A stretch of 64,000 bases of DNA, from assembly GCF_011386835.1 (NCBI RefSeq), contig NC_088792.1, positions 234,924,394 to 234,988,393 of the forward strand. The letters run 5' to 3'. A program made the translations under genes and the position numbers. Below, one piece after another: positions 21,976 through 35,483 of the stretch. Source of the stretch: Chrysemys picta bellii. Its lineage: Eukaryota > Chordata > Testudines > Emydidae. The notes beneath the pieces are model-generated. The model was given only the letters and a program-made list of their open reading frames with translations, made no database searches and had not been told where the DNA came from. Each line of letters starts with the position of its first letter. Within the stretch, counting starts at the first letter, position 1.

Positions 21976-24159
21976 TGGTACCTTGAGCCCTATCATCCTT
22001 ACTTCAGGAAACCTCCCATTAGATTAACTGATGGACTCTAACTCCAATGAGTGTTCTGCCTTAGTAAGAACTACAGGGTTAGACCATTAATGTGTAAACT
22101 GTTTCTTTAGAGATTTCAATTTCAACAAACTCTTTGAAATAATTTACTACACTTAAACTGTCAGCAAATTTGTTTTAACTTCTCTATTCCAGTTATAAAG
22201 CAGTGACTAAAAAGACAGTTATTTAAAAATAACTATTTTAACCAAAGCTTAATTTTCCTTTAAGCAATCGCTCAGCAATCATCTGCAAAATAATTAACTT
22301 GTAGATCATTTGCATACATATTTTATAAAATAAGTACTAAGAATGCTTTATTCAGACTTTGTAAAGGCTTATTTGTGAAGTATTTGGCTTCATTAAGAAT
22401 GGTAATTTGAACTCTGCCATTCTTGGAAAGTATCCATGGATAGCATCTGTATTATGGTGTGAGAGAGCTGCTATCTACCATTTACAAATTTCTTTGGAAT
22501 AAGAAGTCAAGAAAATTTAATACACTTTTTAAGCGCTTTTCCACATATTGGTCCTGATAGTTTTTAACTATTAATAGTTTGTAACACAACATGACTGATG
22601 TCATATACAATTGGTTCAGAAGAATTTAAATTAAATAACCACATAACAAAAGGTTCCCTCTTCAGCTAAAGAAGTTGAAAGAAATATCATAAAAAATTCA
22701 ATAAGCAAATATTTGTTTACATTTACAATAATAAAACTTCAGACAAGTATTTATTTTAAAAAATACATTATAACAGAACAAAACATATATGTTGATCATG
22801 AAAGACAAAACTACTGTTATTGTGTGGACCAGAATGCACATAACATGCTAACAGTTCAAAAATCATTTCAGGGCATTCAGGAAACATGAAACAAACTACC
22901 TGTTTGTGAATGTACTATTTTTCTACTTGGTAAATATGCCTGAGAAAGTTAACCTGTAAAGAAATAGGCTTTTAAACTCTTAAACACAAAGAGCTTTCTA
23001 CAGTGAAATGGTGAAGAGACCTGTGATATGCACCTGACAGGCCACTAAGCCATTTCCCACAGAGATTCTGTTCACTGCTCCACCTCAGTTCAGTGATCCA
23101 GCAGTGGCACAGAGTTTCACATCAATACCAAATTCATTCAACCAAGGCATTAAGAAAGCATGCTGATATGTTGTAAAATCACCAGTTTATATACAGAGGG
23201 TATGTGGAAATCAAAAAGATTCTCTACCAAAGTTAGTGTATTGTTGTGCAGTATTATGGACAAGAAAAATGTAATGATAAAGCAGGGATTATATGTCTGG
23301 CTCAAGTTAAGACCCTTTAAAAACTACAATTTCAACACAATCACCTAGAATCAAAGAATGAAAAATCAGGACAAACACAAATAATCATTTTACAGTAGCC
23401 ACCTACTACAGCTAAGTAGGAATCAATATGTAGCTTGGGAAAATAGTACCATAAATTGTGCTTTAGGTATATGAAAATAAAATATTACTAGCAGACACAA
23501 GCAGTCTGACAAGATGTGAAAGGAAGCAGTGAAAACATCAGGGATTGAATTTCCTTTCATCAAGATTTGTCTGCTCCTACTGTATGCAGATGACAAATGG
23601 AACTCAGAAATACAAGATATTTAACTCTTATTAGTAATTTAACTCTACTGTAATTAGATTTTTGCCTTTTCTTGTATTAAAAGAAATAAAAACTAATTAA
23701 TCAAAAGCTATATACTGAGGATTGTTCAGAATCGGAGTGCATGTTTTCTTCATTAAGAACAATGGGCCAGTTCCAGTTGGTGCAAATCGATGTAGCTCTG
23801 TTAAAGTCAATGGATCTATTCCAATTTATGGAACACAGTGTCTGACACTATGCCTCCAATTTTAGCGGTCCTGTTGAAATCATTACAAGCAACTGCATAT
23901 TTCGTAAATTACATGGGCTTGGAAAAAAACAATCATGGGCATACAAAAATTCTAATAGAAACCTTTAATTTTCATAATTTAGTTAAGCAGATAATACATG
24001 ATCATACTACATGAGCTAAATCATATGAAACAAAGTTATCAAACAAAACAAATTCATAAGTCTGAGGAGAAAAAAACCACGACAGTAAAACGATGGAATT
24101 TTAGCAGACAGCCAGTCCTACCCTCCAATGTTGAAACACATTAAAATATACTATTGCAC
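21976..24159. other. Repeat-poor intron DNA
   Basis: A relatively long stretch, AT-rich and complex, with few recognisable repeats; a degraded palindrome-type repeat lies at about 23764-23850. No gene. It could hold conserved non-coding elements, but that cannot be judged from one genome. Confidence 0.45.
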
Positions 24160-24360
24160 ATATGTATGTATTTTTCCGAGTGTGATCAGGAAGCAGCTTC
24201 CTTCCCCCTCTTTGTAGCACTGCACAAATGGCTAGGTGCATTACGGAGGCTTTTACTGGCCTATGAAGTATAAGGTATTGCCCACTGCTGGAGACAGGTT
24301 ATAAGACTGGATGGACTAGGTAACTGATCCAGTATGGTAAATCCTATGTTATTCTTTCAC
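24160..24360 (+). mobile_element. CR1 3'-end fragment
   Basis: The end reads GGATGGACTAGGTAACTGAT, then CCAGTATGGTAAATCCTATG, close to the CR1 3' end used in turtles and birds (GATCCAGTATGGC..TTATGTTC). No coding part is present. Confidence 0.6.
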
Positions 24361-24498
24361 TAGTACTGGCCATGGCATCAAGAGCACTCTATGCTGCTCT
24401 GACACCAGACATGCTGTTAAGTTACACCTTCCAATCAGTCTACTTGTAGCATGTGCAGAGAGGAAAGCAGAACACCAATTATAAGGAGTACCATAAGG

Positions 24499-24636
24499 GC
24501 CCCGATCCAGCGACGCCTTTAAACCAGTGCTTAACTTTATGTATGTGTAGTCTCACTGATATCAATGTCATTATTCACATGCTTAACATTAAGCACAAGC
24601 TTAAGTGCTTTGCTGTACCAGGTCCTAAGAGAAGAG
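24499..24636. repeat. Short palindromic MITE-like repeat
   Basis: GGGCCCCGATCCAGCG at the left; internal GTGCTTAACTTTATG, with the partner CATGCTTAACATTAAGCAC and the core CTGATATCAATGTC; right end CCAGGTCCTAAG. Same class as 11401-11522. Confidence 0.5.
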
Positions 24637-24761
24637 CCAGTATCAGAACAAAAGGAGCGCACTGAGAGGAGGAGACGCACAAAGCAGTGCAAGGGAAGTG
24701 GAAAACATCTTTTAAGTTTATAATTGTTTAAGGAGGACAAATGGGGAGAAAGATGGGCTAA

Positions 24762-25054
24762 GGTTATATCTATACTGCAATCACGGGTTGTGACTACAAC
24801 TCAAGCAGACATTCCTTAGCTAGCTAGCTTGGGTCCTGGAAAAATGAAACCCTGGCAGTGCACACTTCGGTGCAGGCTGTGCAAGCCCACCTGAAACCCT
24901 GGGTAATTACTCACACGGCTGGCCTGCACTGAAACACATACTGCCACAGCTTCACTGCTCCAGTTGTGAGAGCTAGCTAGATTAAAGCTGGCTTGGGTAG
25001 GTCTTCTTGAGCTACAATCACAGCTGCAACCCCATACTTGTGCTACAGACATAC
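24762..25054. mobile_element. Harbinger-like MITE (family B)
   Basis: A roughly 290-bp segment beginning GGTTATATCTATACTGCAAT after TAA (24759-24761) and ending GTGCTACAGACATAC. The ends fit the GGTTATGTCTACACTGC / GTGTAGACATACC pattern of turtle Harbinger-like MITEs. Internal words TAGCTAGCTTGGGT and AGAGCTAGCTAGATTAAAGC are partly inverted. It lies about 180 bp downstream (in STAU2 sense) of the 25237-25544 exon. Confidence 0.6.
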
Positions 25055-25236
25055 ACAGAGGAGGAGAATGTATATTGTGTAAGGGGGAATCTCCTGGATC
25101 CAAAAACTTTCTTAGAGCCCCTGCTAATTTTACAAGATAAATGGCATGCGTGGTCATACTCTAGAGGGCAAGAGGGAAATCCTAGATGGCAATGCTATGA
25201 TTCTGGCTGAAGAGCTTCATTTTCCTCCTCCCATAC

Positions 25237-25544
25237 CTGAAAGCCTTGAATCCTTGCCAAATACTCCAGCTGTTTTGAAGGCTGCACTGCAGAACAGGGG
25301 GAAGCAGGAGATATTCCTTTTAGACCTATGGCTTCAGCAGTCGGGGATGTTCCATTCATAAGGAGTTCCCTGGCAATTGTAGCTGTACTATTAGTAGTAG
25401 CAGATATGCTGAAGAAAGAGCTAGAAGTCTGGCTCATTTCTTTGGATGACAAATAGCTTCCAGTAGTGCCAGGGGCTGCTTTGTTGCGGCTTGCTTCCAT
25501 CTCTTGATAAACATCAGGTGAGAGATGGAGAATTCCCTTTGGTG
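25237..25544 (-). CDS. STAU2: STAU2 coding exon: linker and tubulin-binding region
   Basis: This is the largest exon here, 308 nt. It completes a Thr codon and then encodes 102 residues. It begins P-K-G-I-L-H-L-S-P-D-V-Y-Q-E-M-E-A-S, is rich in Ser, Thr and Pro (SSSFFSISATTNSTATIARE), and ends EYLARIQGFQ. In Staufen proteins the segment between the last full dsRBD and dsRBD5 carries the tubulin-binding region, and the LARIQGFQ end opens the C-terminal dsRBD5-like fold. The acceptor is CATTTTCAG and the donor is CAG followed by GTATGG. It enters with phase 1 and leaves with phase 0. The frame reads openly about 40 nt into the downstream intron, which could be mistaken for coding sequence; the donor and the join to the exon at 5338-5451 argue against this. 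Confidence 0.96.
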
Positions 25545-27243
25545 CTGAAAATGAAAGCAAAGACCATTCTCATTACACTTGCAGTGAGTTAAAGATGGAC
25601 AACTATACGATTGTCAGTTTAGATGCTTCCCACCTGAAAACAAACTGTATACTTATAAGCAATGGGTTGTTTGCAGTAGTAACTGCAAGTCAGAATGCAT
25701 AATCTACCTGATTATAATCAAAACTGGTTTTAAATGGACATTAAAGGGAAGGATCTTTTTTTTTTTTTAAAATAGGTCCTAAACGTGACCTCTAAAACCA
25801 TGCTTGAGATTTTGCATTAACAGACCATCTGGCATGCACAAATGAGGTACCTAGATGTCAGAACTAACAAGACATAGCCACACCTCAGAAAATGATAACA
25901 CAATCTTTATTTTGTTGTAATCCTCTTCCTTCCTACATCATCTGTTGTCATCATTTGCTGTGCTAACATGCCTTATTTAGGCCGCATACCCTTCAGTTAA
26001 GGAAACTGTCTTCTTTTTTAAGCATTATGGACACCTGTGACACATTATATATTGTAAATAATAATATCTTCGTGACTTACACTTGAGAAGGTGTATTCTT
26101 TGCTCAATGTGAACGTATATCACCCACTTACACCATAGGAATTATGCTATGTATTAGAGACCCAAAGAATTTATTCACGTGCAATTATGGAAAATCCTTC
26201 AATATCTCTAATGACATGTAGTTAAGGATAATTGCTCTTGATAACTACATTTCAGAATTTTAAATAATCTTTTTAGACAATGAAGTCCCAATCCTGCATA
26301 CACATGTGCACCTGAATAACTTGACACACTTGAGGAAATCAACTGAGATTCTCATGTGTGCAAGACTTTTCAGGATCAGGGTTTAAGTGAGGCAGTCTTA
26401 CTATACAGTCAAGCTATGTTTTGAAAAATAAAGGATATCCATTTTGCAGATAGTTTAAAAGGTAATGATGAGCATGAAAATGTTTTATTAAATTACAACA
26501 AGCATATTGGAGCCTTCTGTTGGTAGCAGTAAGACTGCCTAAAATATGACATTTGTGACACCTGGCAGTAGAGAGTCCATTTTACAATGGTAAACCAGTT
26601 CGGCAACTAGTTTAGCAATGAGAAGAAAAATGCTATGGTTCAATGTTTATAGATTATTTTTCATTTGCAATGCATATGAAAGTCATTTTAAGATTGCAGG
26701 ACAGTCTTAAAGCAGAATTGAAACTAGGTTTCTAGGATCTTATAATGGGTTTCCCTAATCTCAGTGGCACAAATGCTACTTTTTAAATCAGATGCCTGCT
26801 CCCTGGAGTAGATTCAGAAATACAAGGTATAATTAAAATCCTTAAATTCAAATACATGGTGAACATGCTTCCTTGTTGAAGTTTCAGACTGCTGTCTGAG
26901 CAAACTGGGTATAGGTGTGTCATGTAATTGCTTTACTCAAATTGCTTTTAACTCATTGTAAGCCTCATATGGTTAGACCACAATCCAATATTGCTGATTA
27001 ATTCATGAAAATGTTTTAGTAAGTATTTGGTTATATTGTTAAAATGCAAATAATTTAGTGACTGCAGTGATTAATTTCACAACAGGAGATGTAATGTGTG
27101 GTTCAACTGTCTGACCTTGCAAACCATATTCACACAAGTATACAGACTCACACAAGCCCCACTAACAGAACTACTCGCATGCGTAAAATTAGGACTGGAC
27201 CCCAAATTCTGGCTCTCCCTCTCCCCCCACTGAGCCACTACAA
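25545..27243. other. STAU2 intron, nothing clear except one palindrome
   Basis: Intron upstream of the 25237-25544 exon. The T-run acceptor tract is short. A palindromic repeat lies at about 26285-26390 (CCCAATCCTGCATACACATG and TTCAGGATCAGGG). Nothing else was recognised. Confidence 0.5.
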
Positions 27244-28147
27244 GAGCAAGTACGCTTATTAAGTTTGCAGATGATACCAAACTGGGAGGGTAGGGTTTGG
27301 AGGACAGGGTCATAATTCAAAATGATCTGGACAAATTGGAGAAATGGTCAGAGGTAAACAGGATGAAGTTTAACAAAGACAAATGCAAAGTGCTCCACTT
27401 AGGAAGGAACAATCAGTTTCACACATACAGAATGGGAAGAGACTGTCTAGGAAGGAGTACGGCAGAAAGGGATCTAGGGGTTACAGTGGACCACAAGCTA
27501 AATATGAGTCAACAGTGATGCTGTTACAAAAAAAAGCAAACGTGATTCTGGGATGTATTAACAGGTGTGTTGTGAGCAAGACACGAGAAGTCATTCTTCC
27601 GCTCTACTCTGCACTGGTTAGGCCTCAACTGGAGTATTGTGTCCAGTTCTGGGCACCGCATTTCAAGAAAGATGTGGAGAAACTGGAGAGGGTCCAGAGA
27701 AGAGCAACAAGAATGATTAAAGGTCTTGAGAACATGACCTATGAAGGAAGGCTGAAAGAATTGGGTTTGTTTAGTTTGGAAAAGAGAAGACTGAGAGGGG
27801 ACATGATAGCAGTTTTCAGGTATCTAAAAGGGTGTCATAAGGAGGAGGGAGAAAACTTGTTCACCTTAGCCTCTAAGGGTAGAACAAGAAGCAATGGGCT
27901 TACACTGCAGCAAGGGAGGTTTAGGTTGGACATTAGGAAAAAGTTCCTAACTGTCAGGGTGGTTAAACACCGGAATAAACTACCTAGGGAGGTTGTGGAA
28001 TCTCCATCTCTAGAGATATTTAAGAGTAGGTTAGATAAATGTCTATCAGGGATGGTCTAGACAGTATTTGGTCCTGCCATGCGGGCAGGGGACTGGACTC
28101 GATGACCTCTCGAGGTCCCTTCCAGTCCTAGAATCTATGGATCTATA
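27244..28147 (+). mobile_element. CR1 LINE, 5'-truncated (RT end plus 3' UTR)
   Basis: The plus strand starts within the RT at F-A-D-D-T-K-L-G-G (about 27258), runs through [20 protein letters not shown], then, after a frameshift at about 27500, through [22 protein letters not shown] sequence, [20 protein letters not shown] and [20 protein letters not shown]. The ORF2 end is followed by the CR1 3' UTR with GACTGGACTCGATGACCTCT, and an ATTCTATGG-type tail at 28131-28147. One frameshift and a few substitutions mean it is dead but moderately young. A typical 5'-truncated CR1. Confidence 0.93.
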
Positions 28148-28411
28148 AGTGCAGAGCCACAGCAGCCAAGCTACAATTCCTCAAACCCGACTGCCGGTGC
28201 AGGGCAAACACAGACAAGAAAGTTCAAGGGGCCTGCTAACAGGGAACCCTACAGTGCTCCATAAAGTTGCTTCAGATCAGAGCAATTCAGGCACTAATAG
28301 ATGCATGGTGGAAGTGGGTACATGAATGGAAAGAGCAAGACACATTCCTTACCCAGCTGATTACTACATCCTGTCTCCTTGCCTAAAGTTTAGAGAGCCC
28401 TATGGCTCCAG

Positions 28412-28515
28412 GCCTCCAACTGACTTTGCATGGACAGATCTCCAGGCAAGTCAGTGGGGCTCTACACAGGCACAAGGGTGTGCACCTGTGTGAACCTCTT
28501 GCAGGACCGGAGGCC
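28412..28515. repeat. Short palindromic MITE-like repeat
   Basis: CAGGCCTCCAACTGAC at the left, centre CAAGTCAGTGGGGCTC, right CAGGACCGGAGGCCCA. Non-coding. Confidence 0.45.
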
Positions 28516-30121
28516 CAGATCAATATGTTGCATGACTTCTGAATGGCTATACTATGGAAGTGTTGGAGAAGGGCAGGAAGAGGCTCCATGCACCATCTTC
28601 CTCCCTGGACAGATCCATGCAGGATAATCTAGAATATAGCCCTGTAAGTATAACACACCATATGCATCTGTATAAAGCAATGTTATGTACAGTATTTAAT
28701 AATATACCCTTCATCTGAGACTCCACCACCTTAAGATAAATCTTATCTCACCTCACATTGTTTAAATTGCTTTGTAAAAGGGATACCGGGTTTAAACAGA
28801 CATAGCGCATCTCCCAGTTTACTGTCAGGTAAAACTGGGCTACCTAAACCAAGAAACAATCATCATAAAATAGAGTGGCAAGTACTCAGCACCTCCTAAA
28901 TCTGATCCATTGTAAATCCAATTTCACTAAATGCATTTGAGAAATAATGATGATTAATTCAATAATATAAGTGAAAGAACACACTGGTACAGAAATACTA
29001 TTATGAAAAAGAATCTATTTTGGAAAAAAACAGCACAACGCTAACTTTTTTACAAAATATTTTAAACTAAATCAAGTACTGCAGATGTCTATTCCATTGA
29101 TGTAATATTACTTAAAACAAACATTTCACATGCTTTCTCAGCCTTTTCAATGTTTTTACATGATCCACCCAAATATTTAACTGCTGTCTGGAACAATAGT
29201 TTGGAATTTTTCCAGACTACCAAACTTTCTAAATGTTAAAATAACTAATATATGGCATATGATGAATAAAAAGATATTCAGCATGATGTATCAAATGCTC
29301 TTATAAACCACCTACATTGTTATAAAGGAGATGGTAAATTAATAACAGTAATAGTACTTTTCACTTATATAACACCTTCCAGCTGAGGATCTCAAAGTGC
29401 TTTATAAGTAATTAATTAATTAAGTCATACACCTAAGAGGTAGATATTATTGCCAGCACTGACTATTTTTTAAAACCAAATGATGTAGTATTTTGGACAT
29501 TATATTTTATACACTTGAAAACTGTTGGGATTTTAACTTAAATTCTAAAGTTTAATGAGACTAATTAAAACTTGCTTTTAAACAGCTGCTGATGAAGCAC
29601 GGAAAACTTTAAAAAATCTCTTTTGGAACATTTGTGCTAAGAAATATAGTTTCTTAAGTTTTATTGCCTATTTTTAAAATAATACTAAGGATCCTTCTAT
29701 AAAATTCTTCTGTGCCTGCAGTTTATTCCTAATCTGAATGTATAACCTTCTGTTTGAATATCACAGTTTAGTTGCTGTGGAAATTATATTACAGGATGAC
29801 GATTATGATATCGAGTGAGGAATGAACTATAGAAGCATAAGAACTCTTCAGAAACAAATACCAGACACTGCTTTCATACATATACTTTTGTTAATAAAAT
29901 TGGGACACTAGACATACAAACAAAGAAGATATTTATTGACCTCTCCCTAGATAGGAGTTGTCCACACAGCACGAGTGGATCTCTAAGTGAGCAAAGTTCT
30001 TATAAGCTTATTATTCCTCTGTAAAATCTAGATGTTTATGTGAATATCAAGAAAAAATTAACATGTGGTAAATTCAATACAAATCTCATATTTCAAATCA
30101 TATGCAACTGTAAATCATAAA
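28516..30121. other. Repeat-poor STAU2 intron DNA
   Basis: AT-rich complex sequence without genes. A MIR/L2-tail-like remnant (CACCTTCCAGCTGAGGATCT, CAAAGTGCTTTATAAG) lies at about 29338-29455. Confidence 0.45.
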
Positions 30122-30129
30122 GATTATAG

Positions 30130-30437
30130 CAGGGGTCGGCAACCTTTCAGAAGTGATGTGCCAAGTCTTCATTTATTCACTCTGATTTAAGGTTTTGCGT
30201 GCCAGTCATACATTTTAACATTTGTAGGTCTCTTTCTATAAGTCTATAACATATAACTAAACTATTGTTGTATGTAAAGTAAATAAGGTTTTTTAAATGT
30301 TTAAGAAGCTTCATTTAAAATTAAATTAAAATGCAGAGTCCCCCGGACCGGTGACCAGGACCCGGGCAGCGTGAGTGCTACTTAAAATCAGCTCGCGTGC
30401 CGCCTTTGGCACCCGTGCCATAGGTTGCCTACCCCTG
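30130..30437. mobile_element. Non-autonomous hAT transposon with perfect 8-bp duplication
   Basis: The element begins CAGGGGTCGGCAACCTTTC and ends GGTTGCCTACCCCTG, which are inverted ends. It is flanked by identical 8-bp repeats GATTATAG at 30122-30129 and 30438-30445. It is 308 bp long with no open frame; the interior has an AT-rich half (GTAAATAAGGTTTTTTAAAT) and a GC-rich half (GTCCCCCGGACCGGTGACC). Ends and duplication place it in the hAT superfamily. Confidence 0.9.
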
Positions 30438-30445
30438 GATTATAG

Positions 30446-32007
30446 CAAAGATGCAGAGTAATATATGACAATTATTAGGAGTCTCAGGAACTATATTTCA
30501 CCATATAAATCAACAGTGGTGCACCTTCTGCTGCATACAACCTGGAGGTGCATTCATGAAAGACCTATAAATAATTTCCATGCACAAGCATATTATTTAC
30601 ACCCATGGGCAATCATGTAAGGAAAATATGCAGACTAGCTATGCAGTATAATCACTAACACTTGAAAAACAATTCTAATCCATTCTTTAATGGTAATTGT
30701 TAGCAGTTGCTTAAAATTGTAATCTCTAAAAAGACTTCTAACCCCACAATCAAATACAGGTGTGTGTGATCTTTTGTCTACATCTGCCAATCAGATACTA
30801 GAAAACTGTAAAGTGGTATGGAGGAATACTATATAAATGGCTAGATTAAGGCAATGTAGGGGCCTGGGTAACATCTCTACCTGGGTAGTCCCCATAATCT
30901 TACCTCAGTGCTGTGCTCCCGTCCCTGCCTGGAGTAGCAGTGGCAGAGCCACCAGTGCAAAAAGCATCTTCGCTCTTACCCACCATTCCTCTTTGGACAG
31001 GTTGGGGACTTCCTCCTTCCTGGCCCATCCCACTTTATCTTCACACTGTGTGGGATTCCCTCCCAGAGGAGAACTCAGCCCTCACCCATCAGAGCAAAGG
31101 ATTCTGTGTGTGAGGGCCCTTGCCAACCTCACTCCCGCAGAGCCATCGTGACAACAAACCTCCCACAGACATAGCCTCTGCTGCAGTGGTATTGACAGGG
31201 CCCCGTTGCAGCCGGTTCCTGAGCTAACAATGCAATAAAATGAATGGGGCACTTAACCGTCTTAAAGCCATCACAGGGCTGTCTGCTGATTCAGGAAAAT
31301 GTCTCTTCATTAGTTACACTGGCTCATGCTATCAAGCTTTTCTTCACAACCACGAGGTCTAGGAGCATATTTTTTAACACGAAACCTGATGTTGTCATGT
31401 GACTTCCAGGAGATAGTTCTCTAGACATGGAACTGTATCTCAATCCAGCTCTGAACATACCAGACCTAATTCTTTCCCTTCTCTTGTTCAGTACTGTCAG
31501 AATACTCCTTTTCCCCCACAGTTTTCAGTCTTTTCTTGTTTCAATGACTCAGAGTCATAGCTTTTCCCTGAACAAGGGGCAGAGCACTGTTCTACTGCCC
31601 CTGGAGCACAACGGAAAGCAGATTGTGACTCGGAGACTCAAAATTTGTCTCCTGGTCTCCCCTCTGTGCTGAGGAGAAAGCTACAATAGTTGGTGTGTTG
31701 GGAGGGGTCAAGGCTTCGCCCACTTCCTCCCTCACCCCCAGAACACTTCAGTGGAACATGCTTTGCTCCCTGCACTGCAATCTGTACAGCCAGTAGAAGT
31801 GTGTGTCTTACTCCTGTGGGCTGCCATGCCTACAGGGCCATGATTTAGCCCTATATGCAATCTGCTTATTTTATAAAATAAACTGATCATTTCAACATTT
31901 GAAATTAACAATCTTCTTTCAGCCAAAGATAGGTTACGTGAGGTATGATCCATACTTGGGAACTCAATAAAATCAGCCAGCAATAACCACTAAATAGTTT
32001 ATTTTTA
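30446..32007. other. STAU2 intron DNA, nothing clear
   Basis: Moderately GC-rich stretches at 30840-31220 give open frames on the plus strand that match no known family. No splice or coding signature was found, and they are taken as chance frames. Confidence 0.45.
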
Positions 32008-32263
32008 AGACCAAGATTCTACCACACTTACTCATGCTGAGGAATACTGTATTTCTTGATTAGTCCCACTAAAATCAACAGGACGAACTGCGAAGTAAGG
32101 TATTTTGCAACGTGAGTGAGGGTATCAGAATCTGGCACTAAATTACTTCACCATGAAGCAATTCACAGGAGACCAGATCCTGTAAGGTGTTGAACATTGC
32201 AGATTCACTGGGATTTCCACAGGAGCTGCAGCTGCTCAACATCTCTTAGCATCTGGCCCATCA
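32008..32263. repeat. Two short palindromic MITE-like repeats
   Basis: The first spans 32008-32138 (AGATTCTACCACACTTACTC, core CCACTAAAATCAACAGGACG, right GAGTGAGGGTATCAGAATCT). The second spans about 32169-32263 (GACCAGATCCTGTAAGGTGT and GCTCAACATCTC..CATCTGGCCC). Confidence 0.5.
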
Positions 32264-35200
32264 TAAATCCAATTTCACCAAAAAGCCTTGGAGAAATTCT
32301 AAAAATAAGGGTGGCTATTTTAGTAACAAGAATGAGTAATTTAAGTATTACTATAAAAATAAATGGTAAAATGGTAAAATTTCTATATTAGAAATAGCTT
32401 TTAAGTGTCACTACTTTAGAAAACATTAGTAAAACAACAGAATAGGTAAACACTATGGCCATTATGTACTCAGCAATAGTCTACATATCATCTTGGACTT
32501 CGGAAGCAGAAATACTGGCATAGACACCAGCATTATTTACCTAATGCATCTGCCTGAGGTATTTACAGGCAACCAATCACTAACATACAGGCACCAAAAA
32601 TAATACTTTGTACTTACATAGTGCCATCCATTAAAAGATCTTAGTTATGTGAGGTTAAACAAAGTGATGTTATGTAGCACCCCTATTCAAAAAACAGCTT
32701 GTCACAACAACCATGTTAAAAGTTAAGTATATTATTTGCTTCTTTACGACTGAATAAGAAGACAAGAAAAAAAATTGTTTTGGTTTGTTGGTGTTTTTTT
32801 AACATTATTAACATCAGATCTGGAGTTCCCTGATTTTGCTGGAAGATTCTCTGCACAACTGGAGAACTACTAGAATTATGACACCACAAGAGACTAGGCT
32901 GAAACCTGAGCAGTGGAGAAGGGGATAATTTTTAGTCAGACATTTTAAAATTCTGTTTATGTTGGTTTTGTTTTTATTGTTTAACTCAAACTCTTGACGC
33001 ACACTGGAGAGAAAAGCTCTTTGTGAAAGTTTCAACACCTTCCCTTCTCCATTTCAGGAATGAGAACTCATGAAAAACAAGTCTTGATATTTTTAATATA
33101 AAGAGCAAACAGAAAAAAATAAGGGAATTTCTACAGAATATCCGATTAAACACTCTAGTGGACATGGATTCAGGACATATAGCATTTTTTGAGGCAATGA
33201 CTTGTGCATTTGGGGTCTGCATAGTAGTTCAGTGTACCAATAGAACTTAAGAATGATCAATGCTAGCATGTGAGTTTTGAAGGGAGATAACATAAGGCAG
33301 AGGACAGGAAAGAGCTGTTACTAACAAAAGTAGATGGGTCAACAAATCAGGGAGTGAGAGCAAATCAGGATAAAGAGCTGACAGTTCAGATGCTTGGAAG
33401 AGCAATAAGACAATTTTTGAGGGGTGAAGCAATGAGTCAGTGCTTCAGTGTAACCAAAGAGTGACCTGCATAGGCAAGATCATTCATTAACAGAGTAGAA
33501 AGAGGAGAGTGGGAGTTGTGATGATGAAATGAAGGGCATGACCTACATGTGCGAGAGAAGAAAGAATGAGTAAGTTTAGCAGATGAGGATGGAGAGATAG
33601 TTGGAGTTAAGAAGAAAGCTCAGTGAAGTTATGAGTGAGGATGAAATCAGAGGATAAACCAGTGGGGGAGAGGAAGTTCTGGGGGGTGAGATGTTTGAAG
33701 TAAGGAAAGAGCTTGGAGGAGAGAATGGAGAACTTGAATAAAGCCTTGGTTAGGATAGCAATACGTCCTCAGCAAAAATGATCCAATTTCTCAAGGAGAT
33801 GATTATCTTGGGCTGATGATGAGATAGCTTCGCCAGATGTGAAGAGGACCAGATCTCAGTCAAGAGATGTTGAGAGCAACACAATGACAAGGTCACTTGT
33901 GGCCACCCTTAACCACAAATGCATATAGAGCTCTCTGTTGGAAATGCTTTCTTATATCTGAACTAATCCTTTAGATACACCAATCGTGCGCAAATGTATT
34001 TTCCAAGGGTATGAAGTCTAATGACCTTTAACAAACTCCAATTCTGCAACTACTGAGGAAAAAATGATATGGTCCTCCTCCCCTGCTTTCTCCATAACTC
34101 TCTCGTGTCCCATTTGCTGAATAATGTCAGTTTTTCTTAAATGTTCTTCCATCTCCTGTTTGAAATTGTTAGCACTTACTGTTCAGGCTGAATGATTATT
34201 TTACCCAGACTGCTAAATGCAATTAGATCTCTCCAACAACACAAATCTCATAAGTAACTAATAACACCAACCCTGACACCAGATTCCCAAAATCCAATCC
34301 CTGGATGTGACCATATCAGAACAGAATTACATGAATATCTCCTGCTTCCCAATCTGATTTTCCTGGGGACTTCAGTGAGCAAGGGAAGATAGTATTCTAG
34401 CTCTCTTCCATAGGCTATCAAGGGAGCCTCTTGTCTCAAAATTAGTGTAACTTCTGTACGCACTGAATTGTCACCTGAGCACTTGATGGGATACCAAACT
34501 ACTGCAAAAGACTCCAGTTCCTGTCTACAGGCTCAGCTGGTGGGACTGACACCTTGGAGTGTTCAGTAATGTTACAATGCTCATCTGGCAGCACCTGTGC
34601 TACAAAAGCAGTTGGAGAGGCCTTGTTCTTTGAGCTGTTCAGTGTTCTGCAGTGTTATCAACCCATCTTATTGTGTCTTTTACTCAGAATGACCATGGAA
34701 TGGTAGTGTAGAATCTGAGGTAAATGTATAATTAAAAGAGTTATTAAATTATCAATCCACCACCTGGCAGAGCAGATTGATATAAAATCTATACTTTACT
34801 TAACCAAAAGTCCAAGAAACAGCAATATTTAATACAAAAATATCACCCAGTGTAAATTATGCACTTGAGGCATACAGAAAACGATACAGAATATTGAAAA
34901 TAAAAATATAATGCTACCAGATCTGAATTTAACAAATCTGAAATATAAAATAGACGCTTTATCCAATAAACTGTGAACAGACTTTGGTTATCATCATCCA
35001 TGAAAATGTACAGGTGTTAAATTAGCCACAAAAGGGCTCGATTAACATTTCCTGGATGCAAAAGAAACATGGGGAATTTCAAGGAAGACTTAATGAAAAT
35101 ACTGCTATACAGTATATGTGTTTCCACTTAGAAGCCAAGATCTAGAAGCACACAAAATGTCATGAAAACCAGTCTTAATTTATTGTGCTATCCTTTTACA

Positions 35201-35483
35201 AAAAATGTCAAGCTGAAATAAAAGAACAAATACTTTCCCTATAATTTAACTATACGTTTTCTATCAATAGGGATTATTTCTGTGATATTATTGATTACGT
35301 GTAAGCAAAAACACAAAAGATACTTAATAATGTGAAGGCAATTGCCGAAGTTCCCAATCCTATTCTGTGCAATATAGACAGAAATAGTAATGTTCTTTTT
35401 AACCTTGGATTTAAGACACTACCCTGACTCACTCTCTCTCTCTAGGCTTATTTTTTACTCGGAAGAATTGCATTAGATCAAAT
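32264..35483. other. STAU2 intron DNA with a purine-rich tract
   Basis: No gene recognised. About 33480-33800 is strongly purine-rich on the plus strand (many GGAGAG, GATGAGGA and GAAAGAG words) and lacks clear periodicity. A MIR/L2-tail-like scrap lies at 32589-32680. Confidence 0.45.

Noticed and set aside
25195..25236. Extension of the STAU2 exon frame beyond the donor
   Set aside because: The CAG|GTATGG donor and the exact in-frame join to the 5338-5451 exon explain the end; the extra residues do not resemble Staufen.
30837..31151. A 104-codon plus-strand frame with possible exon look
   Set aside because: No match to a known protein, opposite strand to STAU2, no convincing splice sites and no conserved motif.
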